Assembly: GCA_964499465.1 (NCBI GenBank)
Contig: CAZCLJ010000001.1
Span: 1 to 64,000, forward strand
Length of the DNA stretch: 64,000 bases
DNA from: JAAYJM01 sp964499465
Lineage (GTDB): Bacteria > Bacteroidota > Ignavibacteria > Kapaibacteriales > UBA2268
Direction of reading: 5' to 3'
This document shows positions 35,001-45,762 of this stretch, piece after piece (positions within the stretch are counted from its first letter, which is position 1; every line of letters starts with the position of its first letter). The position numbers and the translations under genes are program-made. Below the pieces are notes generated by a model. The model had not been told where the DNA came from, searched no databases, and saw only the letters and a list, made by a program, of their open reading frames with translations.

Positions 35001-37039
35001 CTACTAAAAGAGAGAGGAAGGAGTATGCAAGTTTATATGATGAAAGAAGAAAACAGTTAGATGAAACAGTTAAGAAAAATGTTTCAGTTTTGGATACAAT
35101 TATAACGGATTCTGAAAATGCTGTTAAACAACTTGAAGCATTATTTGAACCTATTGAAGTTCAAATTCATGCTAACATTGAAATGAACAAAATCAAACAA
35201 ACGATTGAAGAGTCTTTAGCTAATCTTGAAATTCAAGAACAGCTATTATGGGCTCCGGATTTACCAGAAACAGAACGAATATACAAAAAGCTCACTGAGC
35301 AAGCTGAAATATACAAAAAAGCATTGGAGTCAATAAATACAAGTACAAATATTGAATTATCTGATGAAGATGTTCAGAAGATTAAAAGGAGTTATGAAAA
35401 TATTCAGTCATTATTGCCTACATTAAAAATCAATGTAGATTTGACAGATATTGAAAAACAAATAAGCAGTATTCCTGATCGTTTGAGTAAAGGAAAAAGT
35501 TTATTTGGTGCTGCTTTTGATCCTTTGAAAGAAGAGTATAATATTTTGGAGGGTATATTGCAGAAGGCACAAGATAATGAAATACCAATTACTGATAAAC
35601 AAGTACAGTATGCTATTAAGAGATTTGCTGAATTACATAAATTGACTGAAAAGTTTAAAAAGGATAATACTATTACGATGAGTAAGGTAAGTAAAGATGT
35701 TGATGAGGCTTTACGTGTTCTTGAAAGAAGTCAATTATTATTTGGTGATTCTATTGATGTTACTTCTGAAAAACTTGATATTTATCAAAATGCTTTAGAT
35801 GCTATTGCAAAGGCAGAGGAAAAAAATATAAAAATAGGCAGTGCATTTGTTACTAATATCAAGAGTAAGGTTGAAACTCTTGAATTAGCTGTTGAGGCTA
35901 TTAAAAGATTGGAACAAGAGGAGCGTCAACTTACAGAAACTTGGTTGAAACAACAGGATACGATTGATAAGAATGATTCTAATATCGTAGATTTGGAACA
36001 AACAATGATGGCTGCTCAATCTATGGCAAATACTTGGAAGTTTAGTCAGATGGGGTTAACAAATTCATTGTATGATTCTGGTAAGGCATTGGATAAGTTT
36101 GACAAGATTATAGACGTTCTAAAAGAATCTATTCATTTACTTGGAACAGATGGACGTAAAAATTTGGAAGGTTTAATTGCTTTATTTAATGAATGGGCCA
36201 ATTCTGAGTATTCTAAAGAAATACAAGGGCAATTAGATGAAATTGATAAAAAATTAAAAGTCCTTGGTCCACACGCAGATTTGATGAATGAAAAGGTAAG
36301 GTTACTGGAACAAGGGTTAAGAAAAGCATTATCAGCCCCATTAGGAAATTCTCAAGAGGGTATTGAAAATTGGGTAGGTAATGTCAATAAATATAGTATG
36401 GCTTTATCTAAGGCAAAAATAGAAGCTGAGGCTTTAACATCTGCACAGGATGGAATGGTTGATATGCTAATGGAAATTGGTAAGAGTATGATGGGTGTTG
36501 AGGATGCTTGGGAAAATATGGGTAAAATTGCGTTAGGTGTTCTAAATGATATTATAAAAGCTATTTTAAAGGAACTTGTATTAAGCATGTTCAGAAAAAA
36601 GGCATCTGATAAGGTTGTACAGGGTAAATTGGCAGAAGCGGCTGCATCTGCCGTGAGTGCTGCTGCATCTACTGGGGATGCTGTTGCAAGTTCCGGTAAT
36701 GCTGTTGCAAAGGCAGTAGAGACAGGTGCATCGTTTGGACCTGCAATGGTTTTAATGATTCCTTTATTTCTTGGGGCTGTAATGATGGCATTACAATCAA
36801 TGAATAAAGCTAAGAACATGGCAAAGATGGCCAAAGGGGGGATAGTACCATCGGGTTACCCAAATGATAGTTATCCAGCAATGTTATCAAGTGGTGAAAC
36901 GGTAATTCCACCTCATAAATTACCAGAGTTTGAACGAAGGATAACAAAAATAAAACTTGATGGTGAATGGAAGGTTAAAGGTAGGGACCTTTATTATGTA
37001 GTTAAGGAAGAGGAACGTAGAGTAGGTAATAGTTATTAA
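32036..37039 (+). CDS. Tape measure protein
   Basis: 1667 residues. The N-terminal part (about 30-300) has the TP901-1/PhiH-like core (SKVTGLVGIAAQQTQQWGDEILNMSSKVSKGT... VSAMNAYG... AGMAAMTRTGTTAATSAMQLRR). Long alanine- and lysine-rich coiled coils follow, hydrophobic segments lie near 395-430 and 680-705, and the end carries MLSSGETVIPPHKLPEFER. Tape measure proteins set tail length and may help DNA cross the membrane. A tail of more than 200 nm would be expected by the usual relation (inference). The ATG lies 2 bases after the chaperone stop. Confidence 0.92.
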   Translation: MSSLLGTLSVMLQVSTVGTTKAIQELRTIDRAAQATTSNIGVSSKNINASLMSIGRTLTQFVSLPLGLLEVISTKSFATFEYNLSKVTGLVGIAAQQTQQWGDEILNMSSKVSKGTKDLSNALYFVTTGGIRGAESIEVLDVAARSSAVGLGETALITDMLVSAMNAYGKENLNAAKAGDILLRSVREGKAEADQMAVAMGVVFPIASKLGVSYGEVGAGMAAMTRTGTTAATSAMQLRRILFSLLKPAEQSESALKAMGTSSAELRNNLQNNGLLDTLMEIKNLMDTYGEDMVARVFPNIRALAGVFDILGENLEENKALFKSIAESGGDLDAAFENVSNTFQFKMNSALAAGNVMLVRFGESIARILIPFLESLAEKFENVADWFDRLTKGQQNFIVKTALLITTVGPLAALLAGVITIVKGIGTVFGFTTSQTALQTAAINAQTAAIEKQTAAMTAQKIVNEGNIASKSAQVVTTTTLANAERKSAAAAAAATAARTSANAASSKYIAAELMVAKAKGKATIANSNAANAEIKLASALKTSDAYTRLQTQSIAANNAFKKAQIVVTNAEAEATMAATTAAYRKQRADVLAAAAARAKAEVDRQATVILNAQAVAAERARLANSKFYASTGASLLMTKQFNAAQLKNVQILNSTTVAANSAAAGFSAFLSGIRAVPVLGWIALGAAIYYVVKELTKLTELEKLQNGVKNETAKLLATETGALNAYLTVANNEALSRKMRLEAMEKINEISPTYLGNIRLGTLHTKEAKDAIDAYNSSLEEQIRIKVLQESLIDLEKKYQEEVRNGANAKLHWTKMIEEHQRSFVLGYMGHSDRMNDARDAQIKKHKEEYEASKKYIQEQLEDRSKLTDITKKQFDYAQTQIGKINIAEKQYQNAVKLSAEEKANAVAKIVKDGKTQEAYEKEINKVIKEHDKNLDASVQKYRNNIKLQIDLNKEIVNNARDQRDYYSTLIQTDSKLTEYRESIVSAATKRERKEYASLYDERRKQLDETVKKNVSVLDTIITDSENAVKQLEALFEPIEVQIHANIEMNKIKQTIEESLANLEIQEQLLWAPDLPETERIYKKLTEQAEIYKKALESINTSTNIELSDEDVQKIKRSYENIQSLLPTLKINVDLTDIEKQISSIPDRLSKGKSLFGAAFDPLKEEYNILEGILQKAQDNEIPITDKQVQYAIKRFAELHKLTEKFKKDNTITMSKVSKDVDEALRVLERSQLLFGDSIDVTSEKLDIYQNALDAIAKAEEKNIKIGSAFVTNIKSKVETLELAVEAIKRLEQEERQLTETWLKQQDTIDKNDSNIVDLEQTMMAAQSMANTWKFSQMGLTNSLYDSGKALDKFDKIIDVLKESIHLLGTDGRKNLEGLIALFNEWANSEYSKEIQGQLDEIDKKLKVLGPHADLMNEKVRLLEQGLRKALSAPLGNSQEGIENWVGNVNKYSMALSKAKIEAEALTSAQDGMVDMLMEIGKSMMGVEDAWENMGKIALGVLNDIIKAILKELVLSMFRKKASDKVVQGKLAEAAASAVSAAASTGDAVASSGNAVAKAVETGASFGPAMVLMIPLFLGAVMMALQSMNKAKNMAKMAKGGIVPSGYPNDSYPAMLSSGETVIPPHKLPEFERRITKIKLDGEWKVKGRDLYYVVKEEERRVGNSY

Positions 37040-37041
37040 TT

Positions 37042-40000
37042 ATGGCAGTAAGATTTGAATATAGATTTTATGATATTGAGGATAATTTATTTAAAATCAA
37101 TATTTACCGTCCGGGTGAAACAGATACGTTGTACACTATTCAAAACGCTGCTGCTAATCCTGTAAATATTCGTCATGGTGGTGGTGATAAAAACAGTTTA
37201 GAAAATACAGTTATTCAAGGGCAAGAATTGACATTTTCTTTTTTGTTGCCACGGGAAGATGTGGATTTAATTAATTATATTTTTGAAAGTAAATATCAGG
37301 ATTATGTTTTAGAGCTTCTTGACGGAACTGATGCTATACGTTTCAGGGGGTATGTGAAACCTGAAAATTTAGTAAAACGATATGAAACTAATCCACCATT
37401 TATTGAAATCGAGTTACCAGCTAATGATGGATTTAGTGACTTAGATCATTTTGATTTTAAAGATGAAAATGATGAATTAATTCTAAGTAGAATATCAATT
37501 CTTTCTGTAATTAAAAAAGCATTGACACCAATTGCAGGAACAGTTCTTAATTTTGATTTTAAAATACAATTGAATACATACGAAGTAAATAGAATGTTAT
37601 CTACTGAATGTGTACTCGATAAAATTTACATTGATACTTCTGCTTTTGTAAAGGAATATATAAGTGACGAGGTTGAGTCTTGTTATGAGGTCATAGAAAA
37701 GGTTCTCAAGCCGTTTAACGCAGTTTTAAGGCAGGAAGGTGGGTTTTACTATATTACAAACATACATGAGGTAAATAGCTTTATTTTTACATTTGGTTGG
37801 GACTTGTCATTTGTGAGTAGGGTAGCTGTTAATAACATTATTGATGTTTCAGCATATAAATTTAATAATTACATTGAGGAACAAAAAATACATCCATTAA
37901 AGTATGCGTATATAAACAAAAAATATACGGCAGTTGATACTGTAATATTTAGAGGAGATTGGAGTTCATTAACATTTAGTAATTTTACTACGGCTGTAAT
38001 CGATCCGGAAGATGGGAAGAAAATAACTCTTACAAAAGATGGACAGTCAAGAACTGCTGCTAATTTGCCTAATTTTATTTTTACAGCACCTATTAATGTA
38101 CCAAAAATAAGCAATAGTGATACTTTAATTATTTCTTTTCAGTATAACATTTTATCTTTTTCAAGTGCTATTAAAAGTAATGTAAATCTTTATTTTAAAT
38201 TGGAAATACAAAGGCCAAATGATACTTGGAGTGATCCTTCTTATTTTCCAATTGATGTAAAAATAAGAAATAAAGAAATAACTTTTGAAGAAAAAACGGC
38301 AATAATAACAAAAGATGGTTTGCACAATATAAGAATATCTTTCGTTGTGCAAAAGGGGTTTTATACTGATATGAATATTGAGTTATCTAATTTAACGGTA
38401 ACAGTAAATCCAAAGATTAACTATATTAGGGGAAGAAGTGGAGCTACGGGTTCCGTAGGCGGTACAGATAATTCCAGTATTGGAAGGAGGCCCGGTTCAA
38501 CTTCAGGAGTAAGAAGGCCATCTGGGTATGTGCCAGATGATCGAAGTGGGGATGCTGATAAATCTGTTGAGGATTCAAGGTATGTATTGAAACAAACTAA
38601 TGGTTATGAAACTTTTGAGACTGATATTTATTTTTCAGATTACATTGATCCATTTTCATTATCAGATGAAAGAGCAGCGCCAGAAACACATATAAATTCT
38701 TTCTTTGATAGTACAGATGCAATAACTTCTACATGGCGTTCATACGGGGGTACTGAGGATGCTCCTATTTTGTTTATTTACGCTAAGAATGTAATTACAA
38801 ATAGGCAGAAATATAAAAATTATCTTAGATGTACGATACATGATAGAAGCCACACAATAAAATTCAACAATTTACTTTCCATAGAAGGAAAAGTTTACAC
38901 TATTATCGAAATATCGAAAGATTATAGAATTGGTTCTGTTGAATGTGGTTTAATTGAAATAATCAATACACCACTTACATTAGACCCTCTTGAAAATATC
39001 CCATTAAAAAATTTAATACTATCTGGTATTGATGAATCCCCTTTGGTATTTGATGGGGTGTTTCAAGAAGCACATGGGCTTGAAGTAGGGAAGATTATTA
39101 GATATGATTTAACTACTCAAAAATATGTTTTAGCACAAGCTAATACTCCAGAAAATGCAAGAGCTATCGGTATTGTAGCAGAAGTTTTAAATGAGGATGA
39201 ATTTAAGTACATAAGTGATGATTTTATACGTAGTGATACTGATATTTATAATACATTAAAAACTTTATATGATTTAGAAGAAGGTGATTATTATTTTCTT
39301 TCGCCAACAGAAGAAGGGGCCGTTGTTAAATCAGCTTCATTAGTTGCTGGAGATATTGAGCAGTGTATAGGATATGTAACTACCAAAGGTTTGAAAATAG
39401 AGGTAGATGCTAAAATGCTTGAATTACCCGGTTCAAAAACTGATATGTCAGTTACTGGAGAAGGAACAGCATTATCCCCAATAACATTAGTTAATGATGA
39501 AGAAATTCTGGATAATGATCATTATTACGGAACAGGAGATCAAGCTGAACCAAATAAAGGGTTTCATCCATTACATGCTAAATTAGTAACACAAACGTTA
39601 CATGGATTTTCTGTAAAACAAGCAATAAGGCACAATGGTACATCTTATGTTCTTGCACAAGCGGATTCACCTGAAAATGCACAGACAGTAGGTGTTGTTG
39701 TAGAAATAATAGATGCTAATAATTTTAGGTTTCAAAGTGAAGGTTTTTATTACCATGCAGATTGGGTAGCTGGTAGTGAATACTTTTTGTCACCAAGTGT
39801 AGCTGGTGAAATTAAAACATTACCTGATCCAGAAGTTTGGAATATTGGAGAAGTTCGTCAGTTTATAGGATTTGGTACGAACAAAGGGTTAAAAATTGAA
39901 ATTGATGTTGGCGATGAAATAACTGTTACACCTGTTATTGAAGGACCTCAAGGTCCACAAGGTCATCAAGGGTATCAAGGGGCTACTGGAGCTCAAGGTA

Positions 40001-42668
40001 TTCAAGGTTCAGTAGGAGCAACAGGACCTCAAGGAAGTCAAGGTTTACAAGGTTATCAGGGGCAACAGGGGGCGGAAGGTGTACAAGGAATTGATGGGGA
40101 TCAGGGACCTCAAGGTTATCAAGGCACACAAGGAAATCAAGGAGCTACTGGAGATCAAGGTGCAACAGGTGCTCAAGGAGCTCAGGGAAGTCAAGGTGTG
40201 CAAGGTGCTATTGGAACTCAGGGGCAACAAGGGGCGCAGGGACNNNNNNNNNNNNNNNNNNNNNNNNNNNNNNNNNNNNNNNNNNNNNNNNNNNNNNNNN
40301 NNNNNNNNNNNNNNNNNNNNNNNNNNNNNNNNNNNNNNNNNNNGCACAAGGCGCACAAGGAGCTCAGGGAGTGCAAGGAGAATCTGGTACAATAAGTATT
40401 ACAGTTTTTCAAGAAAATCATGGATTATCGTTTGGTAATGTAATACGACACAATGGAACATCTTATGTTTTAGCGAGAGCGAATAATGCCACTAATGCGC
40501 AGGCTTGTGGGGTTGTTTCAGAAGTTTTAAGTCAAGATGATTTTAAATTTGTAGCTGATGGATTTATTCCCGGACTTGGTACACCGGGGGCTGAATATTT
40601 TTTATCCCCTGATACTTCTGGTTTGTTAATCACGTTGCCTGATCCGGAAGTTTGGAGTATAGGGGAAGTAAGGTTATCTTGTGGATGGGGTACTCCTAAT
40701 GGATTTAAAGTTGAAATTGATGTTGGGGATGAAATAACACTTGCTCCAGTTGTAGAAGGCCCTCAAGGTCCTCAAGGTTATCAGGGAACTACTGGATCAC
40801 AGGGTACAACAGGTTCTCAGGGACCTCAAGGAAGTCAAGGTCCTCAAGGTTATCAGGGAACTACTGGATCGCAGGGTACAACAGGATCGCAAGGACCTCA
40901 AGGTTATCAAGGTACACAAGGAAATCAAGGTTATCAAGGAGATACTGGAGCTGGAGTAAGTATTCTTGGTTCTGTTACTACTTCAACAAATCTTCCGGGA
41001 TGGCCGAGTTCTTATGGTGGGGGTGTTGGTGATGCTTATATTACAAATGATACAGGTCATTTGTGGGTTTGGGATGGTGATAGTTGGAACGATGTTGGAG
41101 AAATTAGGGGTCCTCAAGGGTATCAGGGTCATCAAGGTTTTCAAGGAAATCAAGGAGCAACCGGAGCACAGGGAGCTACTGGAGCTCAAGGGGCAACTGG
41201 ATCACAAGGTGCTCAAGGTGCTCAGGGAGCGACAGGTGCTCAGGGAGCAACAGGGGATCAGGGGGTTCAAGGTGATAGAGGATTTCAAGGATATACAGGA
41301 TCGCAAGGACCTCAAGGACATCAAGGACCGGAAGGAATTGAAGGAGATCAAGGGCCAACTGGATCACAAGGACCTCAAGGTACTCAGGGATTAAGAGGCT
41401 ATCAAGGTTATCAAGGTGTACAAGGATTAAGAGGTTATCAAGGTTATCAGGGGGCTACTGGAGCTACTGGGGATACTGGACCTCAAGGGGTGACTGGACC
41501 ACAGGGATCAACAGGAGCTCAGGGATCAACAGGAGCTCAGGGAGTGCAAGGTATTCAGGGATCAACCGGAGCTACTGGACCTCAAGGAGCGAGGGGTTAT
41601 CAAGGTTATCAAGGTGTACAAGGATTAAGAGGTTATCAAGGTTATCAGGGAGCAAGAGGATATCAAGGTTATCAAGGATATCAAGGTGTACCGGGTGGTG
41701 CTGATTCATATTGGATACCTGATACTTATGGTATTCATTATTCAGCCGGTAATGTTGGCATAGGGGTAAATTCACAATCAACTTATGCCTTATCAATACA
41801 AAAAACAGTTGCACATTATCTTGCATCACTATCTAACAATAGTACAAGCGGAAGTGGGTTATTGATTTCTGTAAATAATATAAGCTCTTCCTATGAAGCA
41901 TTAACAATAGGAGCTGGAGGAATAGAAATATTTAATTTTATAAATAATGGTTCCTTACGGTTAGGTAAATATGGTTCAGGGACTTTTACCGGCACTCCTA
42001 CAAAATGGTTAGCAGTTGATTCATCAGGAAAGATAATAGAAGTAAATGCCCCGGTAGATTCTAAATGGACTCAGGGGTCTGGTTTTATTCGTCCTACAAC
42101 ATCAACCAATAAAATATCGATAGGAAAAACAACCAATTCTGGACATTATTTAGAAGTAATAGGTACTGGTGGAGATTCTGGGTATGGCATAATGATGGAT
42201 ACTAACGATATGTCTTTATGGGGTAAAACTACTGGTGGAAACCCTGTTAGAATAATGTTTGTAGGTTCAGATAGTAATACATATATTCAATCATATAGTA
42301 CAAGTCAATCTGTTGCTTTTAGATTAGGTACTACTGAAAGATTTAGAATTGCTAATACTGGAATAACGTCAAATATTACGGTAACAGCATCTAATTTTAT
42401 TCTTAATTCCATGCGTAAACTGAAAGCTGGAATAAAGAAAATAATGAATCTTAAAAGGTTTGATAAAATTCCAATTTACCAATTTTATTTTAAAGATGAC
42501 AATACAAAAAGGATAAGATACGGTATTACAGTAGAGGATGTTGAAAAAGTTGCCCCTAATTTGATTTATGAAGATGGTAAAGGTGGTAAACAGGTAGCAT
42601 ACATTGATTATTTGGTTGCTAAGGTAGCAAGGCTGGAAGAAAGGATTAAAAAATTAGAAAAAAAATGA
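37042..42668 (+). CDS. Tail tip/fibre protein with collagen-like repeats and S74 chaperone (scaffold gap inside)
   Basis: The reading frame is split by a 100-N gap; both sides encode the same protein (more than 1840 codons visible). Residues 1-650: a tail-tip module (FEYRFYDIEDNLFKINIYR... RFRGYVKPENLV). Then three copies of a domain of about 110 residues (39030-39410, 39580-39920, 40390-40740), each with ...HG...IRHNGTSYVLAxA...A.GVV.E. Copies two and three lead into collagen-like GxQGxQG repeats; these end near 41690. The C-terminus has a fibre domain and an intramolecular chaperone (peptidase S74), visible as NSMRKLKAGIKKI to ARLEERIKKLEKK, that trimerises and cuts itself off. Probable receptor-binding fibre. 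Confidence 0.78.
40244..40343. other. Scaffold gap (100 N)
   Basis: Exactly 100 N inside the collagen-like repeats of the fibre gene. The frames on the two sides differ by one, which is explained if the true gap length is 2 modulo 3 and not 100. Confidence 0.95.
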
Positions 42669-43252
42669 AAAGAGTTTTGTCTGTATTTTTAATTTATATT
42701 TTCGTAAATTGTACACCAATTATAATAGAAGATGATATGGCAGTAAGTGTTCCTGATACTAATACATTTAGTTTAACTGACGTATTGGCTGCGGTTGAAG
42801 ATCATGCTGGGGATATTGCAAATAATTTATTAGCTTGTTTTTCTTATGCTAATTCAACTTATTTTGATCCGGGGTATAATAACAGTAGTTATGCTCCGGC
42901 AAATAGTATGAAGAGATTTCGCAATTATGGACCAGATAATGCTTCTAAAGAAATTTTTGTTCCAGAAGGTTTTTCACCTAATGGTGATGGTGTACACGAT
43001 TATTTTGAAGTTTTAAATCTTGAATATTATTCAATTCATAAAATGTCTATTTTTGCACCCCCCGGAGGTTTTAGCTATGGAGGAGGGTTTGTTTCCGGAG
43101 GAACTAAACTTTATGAAAAAATCAATAATTATCATCTTTATCCGTGGAATGGTACATATAATGGGTATAATTGCCCTGAAATGAATTATGTATGGACACT
43201 TGAAATTGATGGTAGTGCTTATGATAATGGCACTGTTATGATTGCACGATAA
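42665..43252 (+). CDS. Fibre-associated protein with gliding-motility-like C-terminal domain
   Basis: 195 residues. Residues 25-90 (MAVSVPDTNTFSLTDVLAAV... NSMKRFRNYG) match a short module often found near tail fibres of Bacteroidota phages. Residues 98-195 carry VPEGFSPNGDGVHDYFEVLNLE, the calcium-binding start of the CHU_C/type B type IX sorting domain. The first 24 residues look like a lipoprotein signal (LIYIFVNC), and the frame starts with a 4-base overlap (ATGA) with the fibre gene; homologues may start at the internal ATG at 42737. It may bind or mimic the host's secretion-sorted surface proteins. Confidence 0.65.
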   Translation: MKRVLSVFLIYIFVNCTPIIIEDDMAVSVPDTNTFSLTDVLAAVEDHAGDIANNLLACFSYANSTYFDPGYNNSSYAPANSMKRFRNYGPDNASKEIFVPEGFSPNGDGVHDYFEVLNLEYYSIHKMSIFAPPGGFSYGGGFVSGGTKLYEKINNYHLYPWNGTYNGYNCPEMNYVWTLEIDGSAYDNGTVMIAR

Positions 43253-43281
43253 AAACAATAAATAATTTAAAAATTTTAATC

Positions 43282-44472
43282 ATGAAATTAACAATTATTA
43301 CACCAACCAACAATCCGAGATTCTTGAGAGAATTAGAAAGTTCGATTTTGGAGAATAGCTACCAAGATTGGGAATGGATTGTTTTGCTTAATAATGGGGC
43401 AATGTACACTCCATTAAATGTAGATGATAGAATACGTATTATTCAAAGTAAAATTGAATCAACGGCAGTAGGAGCTTTGAAAAAAGAGGCGTGTAGTTAT
43501 GCAGAAGGTGAAGCGATTGTCGAAGTTGACCATGATGATTTAATTACACCAGATTGTTTAGAAAAGGTGGCTTTGGCATTTGGAAATAAACAAGTGGGGT
43601 TTGTTTATTCCGACAATGCTAAATTAGCTAAAAACTTTATCCCTTACGACCCATTTTGGGGCTGGAAACATAGGAAATTTGACTGGAAGGGAAAACAATT
43701 AACTGCTATGTATAGTATGCCTTTAACGCCCGGAAGATTAGGTCACATTTGGTATGCTCCAGACCATGTAAGGGCATGGAGAAAATCTATTTATGATTTT
43801 ATTGGTGGTCACGATGAAAAGTTGGAAATTTGTGATGATTTGGATTTAATGCACCGTTTGTACATGGTCACTGAATTTAGGCATATTCCAGAGGTTCTTT
43901 ATATTTATCGAATTACTGGAGAAAATACTTGGTTGCAAAGAAATGCAGAGATACAGAAAAAATCAGTAGAGCTTTATTATAGGGATATTTATAATTTGGC
44001 GTTCAGATTTTCGGCTATAAATGGTTTGGCTAAAATTGATTTATGTGGTGGTTTTAGTAAACCTGCTGGTTTTACGAGTATTGATCTTGAAAACGGGGAT
44101 ATTATTGCAGACTTAAATAAAGGCATCCCATTGAAAGATAATAGTTGTGGAATTGTTCGTGCTTATGATGCTTTAGAGCATTTGAATGATAAGCAATTTA
44201 TTATTAGTGAAATTCATCGCGTGCTTGCTCCGGGTGGGGTACTTTTAAGTTTTACTCCGTCAACTGATGGTCGTGGTGCTTTTCAAGACCCTACTCATGT
44301 AAGTTTTTGGAATGAAAATGCTTTTTGGTATTGGACACGTCCACAGCAGATGCAGTATATTCGTAATATGAATATCAAATTTTTTGAAAGTTCATTAAGA
44401 ACATATTTTCCAACTGAATGGCATAAACAGTATAACATAAGTTATGTGGAGGCTTTTTTAGAAAAAATATAA
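43282..44472 (+). CDS. Glycosyltransferase-methyltransferase fusion
   Basis: 396 residues. Residues 1-230 are a GT2 family glycosyltransferase (MKLTIITPTNNPRFLRELES, WIVLLNNGA, VEVDHDDLITPDCLEKV; DHDD binds metal). Residues 245-396 are a SAM methyltransferase of the Methyltransf_11 type (KIDLCGGFSKPAGFTSIDLEN, VRAYDALEHLNDKQFIISEIHRVLAPGGVLL). The gene is inserted among fibre genes and followed by two collagen-like proteins, so it may glycosylate fibres. Confidence 0.75.
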   Translation: MKLTIITPTNNPRFLRELESSILENSYQDWEWIVLLNNGAMYTPLNVDDRIRIIQSKIESTAVGALKKEACSYAEGEAIVEVDHDDLITPDCLEKVALAFGNKQVGFVYSDNAKLAKNFIPYDPFWGWKHRKFDWKGKQLTAMYSMPLTPGRLGHIWYAPDHVRAWRKSIYDFIGGHDEKLEICDDLDLMHRLYMVTEFRHIPEVLYIYRITGENTWLQRNAEIQKKSVELYYRDIYNLAFRFSAINGLAKIDLCGGFSKPAGFTSIDLENGDIIADLNKGIPLKDNSCGIVRAYDALEHLNDKQFIISEIHRVLAPGGVLLSFTPSTDGRGAFQDPTHVSFWNENAFWYWTRPQQMQYIRNMNIKFFESSLRTYFPTEWHKQYNISYVEAFLEKI

Positions 44473-44488
44473 TGAAGGAGGATTAGAA

Positions 44489-44731
44489 ATGGCTGGTGGA
44501 AATAGGGCAAGAACGAATAGTATTATTGTACCGCAAGGAGCGCAAGGCCCACAAGGAGACATAGGTACACAGGGATATCAAGGACCTCAAGGGCCTCAAG
44601 GAGAAGATGGTGGAGGTTTGTTTTCATTTGAAATTGATGGTAGCGGTGATCTTATTTTGTATTATGAGGATGGTGAGACCCCTCCTCCATTGTCAATCGA
44701 TGGTAACGGTGATTTGATTTACACTTATTAA
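44489..44731 (+). CDS. Small collagen-like protein
   Basis: 80 residues. Residues 14-40 carry GAQGPQG-type repeats. The C-terminal half (LFSFEIDGSGDLILYYEDG... IDGNGDLIYTY) contains two similar IDGxGDLI strands, a feature of short phage fibre caps. A strong Shine-Dalgarno (AGGAGG) precedes the ATG. It is followed 11 bases later by another collagen-like gene. Confidence 0.65.
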   Translation: MAGGNRARTNSIIVPQGAQGPQGDIGTQGYQGPQGPQGEDGGGLFSFEIDGSGDLILYYEDGETPPPLSIDGNGDLIYTY

Positions 44732-44742
44732 AACATATAGTT

Positions 44743-45762
44743 ATGGCAACATTGAATTTAGGAAAGGTTGTGGGAGATCAAGGGCCGCAAGGAACTCAAG
44801 GATTAACAGGACCTCAAGGAACTACTGGAGCACAAGGGCCTACTGGAGTACAAGGTCCTCAAGGGACTGTTGGACCACAAGGTGCTGATGGAGATGTTGG
44901 GCCTCAAGGAGCTCAAGGCGCTCAGGGGGCAACTGGAACACAAGGAGCTACTGGAGCTCAGGGAGCTCAAGGCGCTACTGGCGCTCAAGGCGCTACTGGC
45001 GCTCAAGGCGCTACTGGGGCTCAAGGCGCTACTGGGGCTCAAGGGAACGATGGAGCACAAGGAGTTCAAGGTAATCAGGGGGCGCAGGGACCACAAGGAG
45101 CTCAAGGTGAAGGAGCAGATATCTGGACTGCACCACAATCAATAACATATTCAGCAACGCCTACGCAAGATTTTGCAAATGGAAACAATGCAACTATTAC
45201 ATTAACAGGTAATGTTACAACTTATACTTTATCTAATGTTGAAGATGGTGGCGCAGGTGAGATTGAAGTAATTCAAAATGCTACTGGTGGATATGGTATA
45301 AGTGCTATTGCCCATACTGGATTAACAGTTGTTTATGTTCCCGGAAATGCTCCTACTGGATACAGAATAAACTCTGCTGCAAATGCTAAAACTGTAATAA
45401 GTTATAAAAGAATGGGTAGCAATCTTTATATAGCTTATTCTGATGTAAGTGGTGATCCCTATTTAATAAATGCACAAACTGGTACAACTTATACTTTGGT
45501 GCTGACTGATTCCAGTAAGTTAGTAACTTGTAATAATGCCGGGGCAATTACATTAACTGTTCCTCCAAATAGTAGTGTAGCCTTTGAAGTAGGTATTCCT
45601 ATTACGATAGCACAGTTAGGAGCAGGGCAGATAACAGTAACTCCCGGTTCTGGAGTAACGATTAATGCTTATGGTGGAAGTAAAAGTGCAGGGCAATATG
45701 CTGGATTAAGTTTGATAAAAATAAGTACAGATACTTGGTTATTATTTGGAGGAACTACATAA
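44743..45762 (+). CDS. Collagen-like fibre protein
   Basis: 339 residues. After a short N-terminus, residues 11-127 are nearly perfect GxQGxxG repeats (GAQGATGAQG). The rest is a beta-rich head domain (ITYSATPTQDFANGNNATITLTGNVTTYTLSNV... ITIAQLGAGQITVTPGSGV) common in phage fibre tips. Phages use such repeats to form triple-helical rods. It overlaps the next start by 1 base (TAATG). Confidence 0.7.
   Translation: MATLNLGKVVGDQGPQGTQGLTGPQGTTGAQGPTGVQGPQGTVGPQGADGDVGPQGAQGAQGATGTQGATGAQGAQGATGAQGATGAQGATGAQGATGAQGNDGAQGVQGNQGAQGPQGAQGEGADIWTAPQSITYSATPTQDFANGNNATITLTGNVTTYTLSNVEDGGAGEIEVIQNATGGYGISAIAHTGLTVVYVPGNAPTGYRINSAANAKTVISYKRMGSNLYIAYSDVSGDPYLINAQTGTTYTLVLTDSSKLVTCNNAGAITLTVPPNSSVAFEVGIPITIAQLGAGQITVTPGSGVTINAYGGSKSAGQYAGLSLIKISTDTWLLFGGTT

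Noticed and set aside
37042..42668. Diversity-generating retroelement target in the fibre gene
   Set aside because: No reverse transcriptase, template repeat or accessory gene was found in the window.
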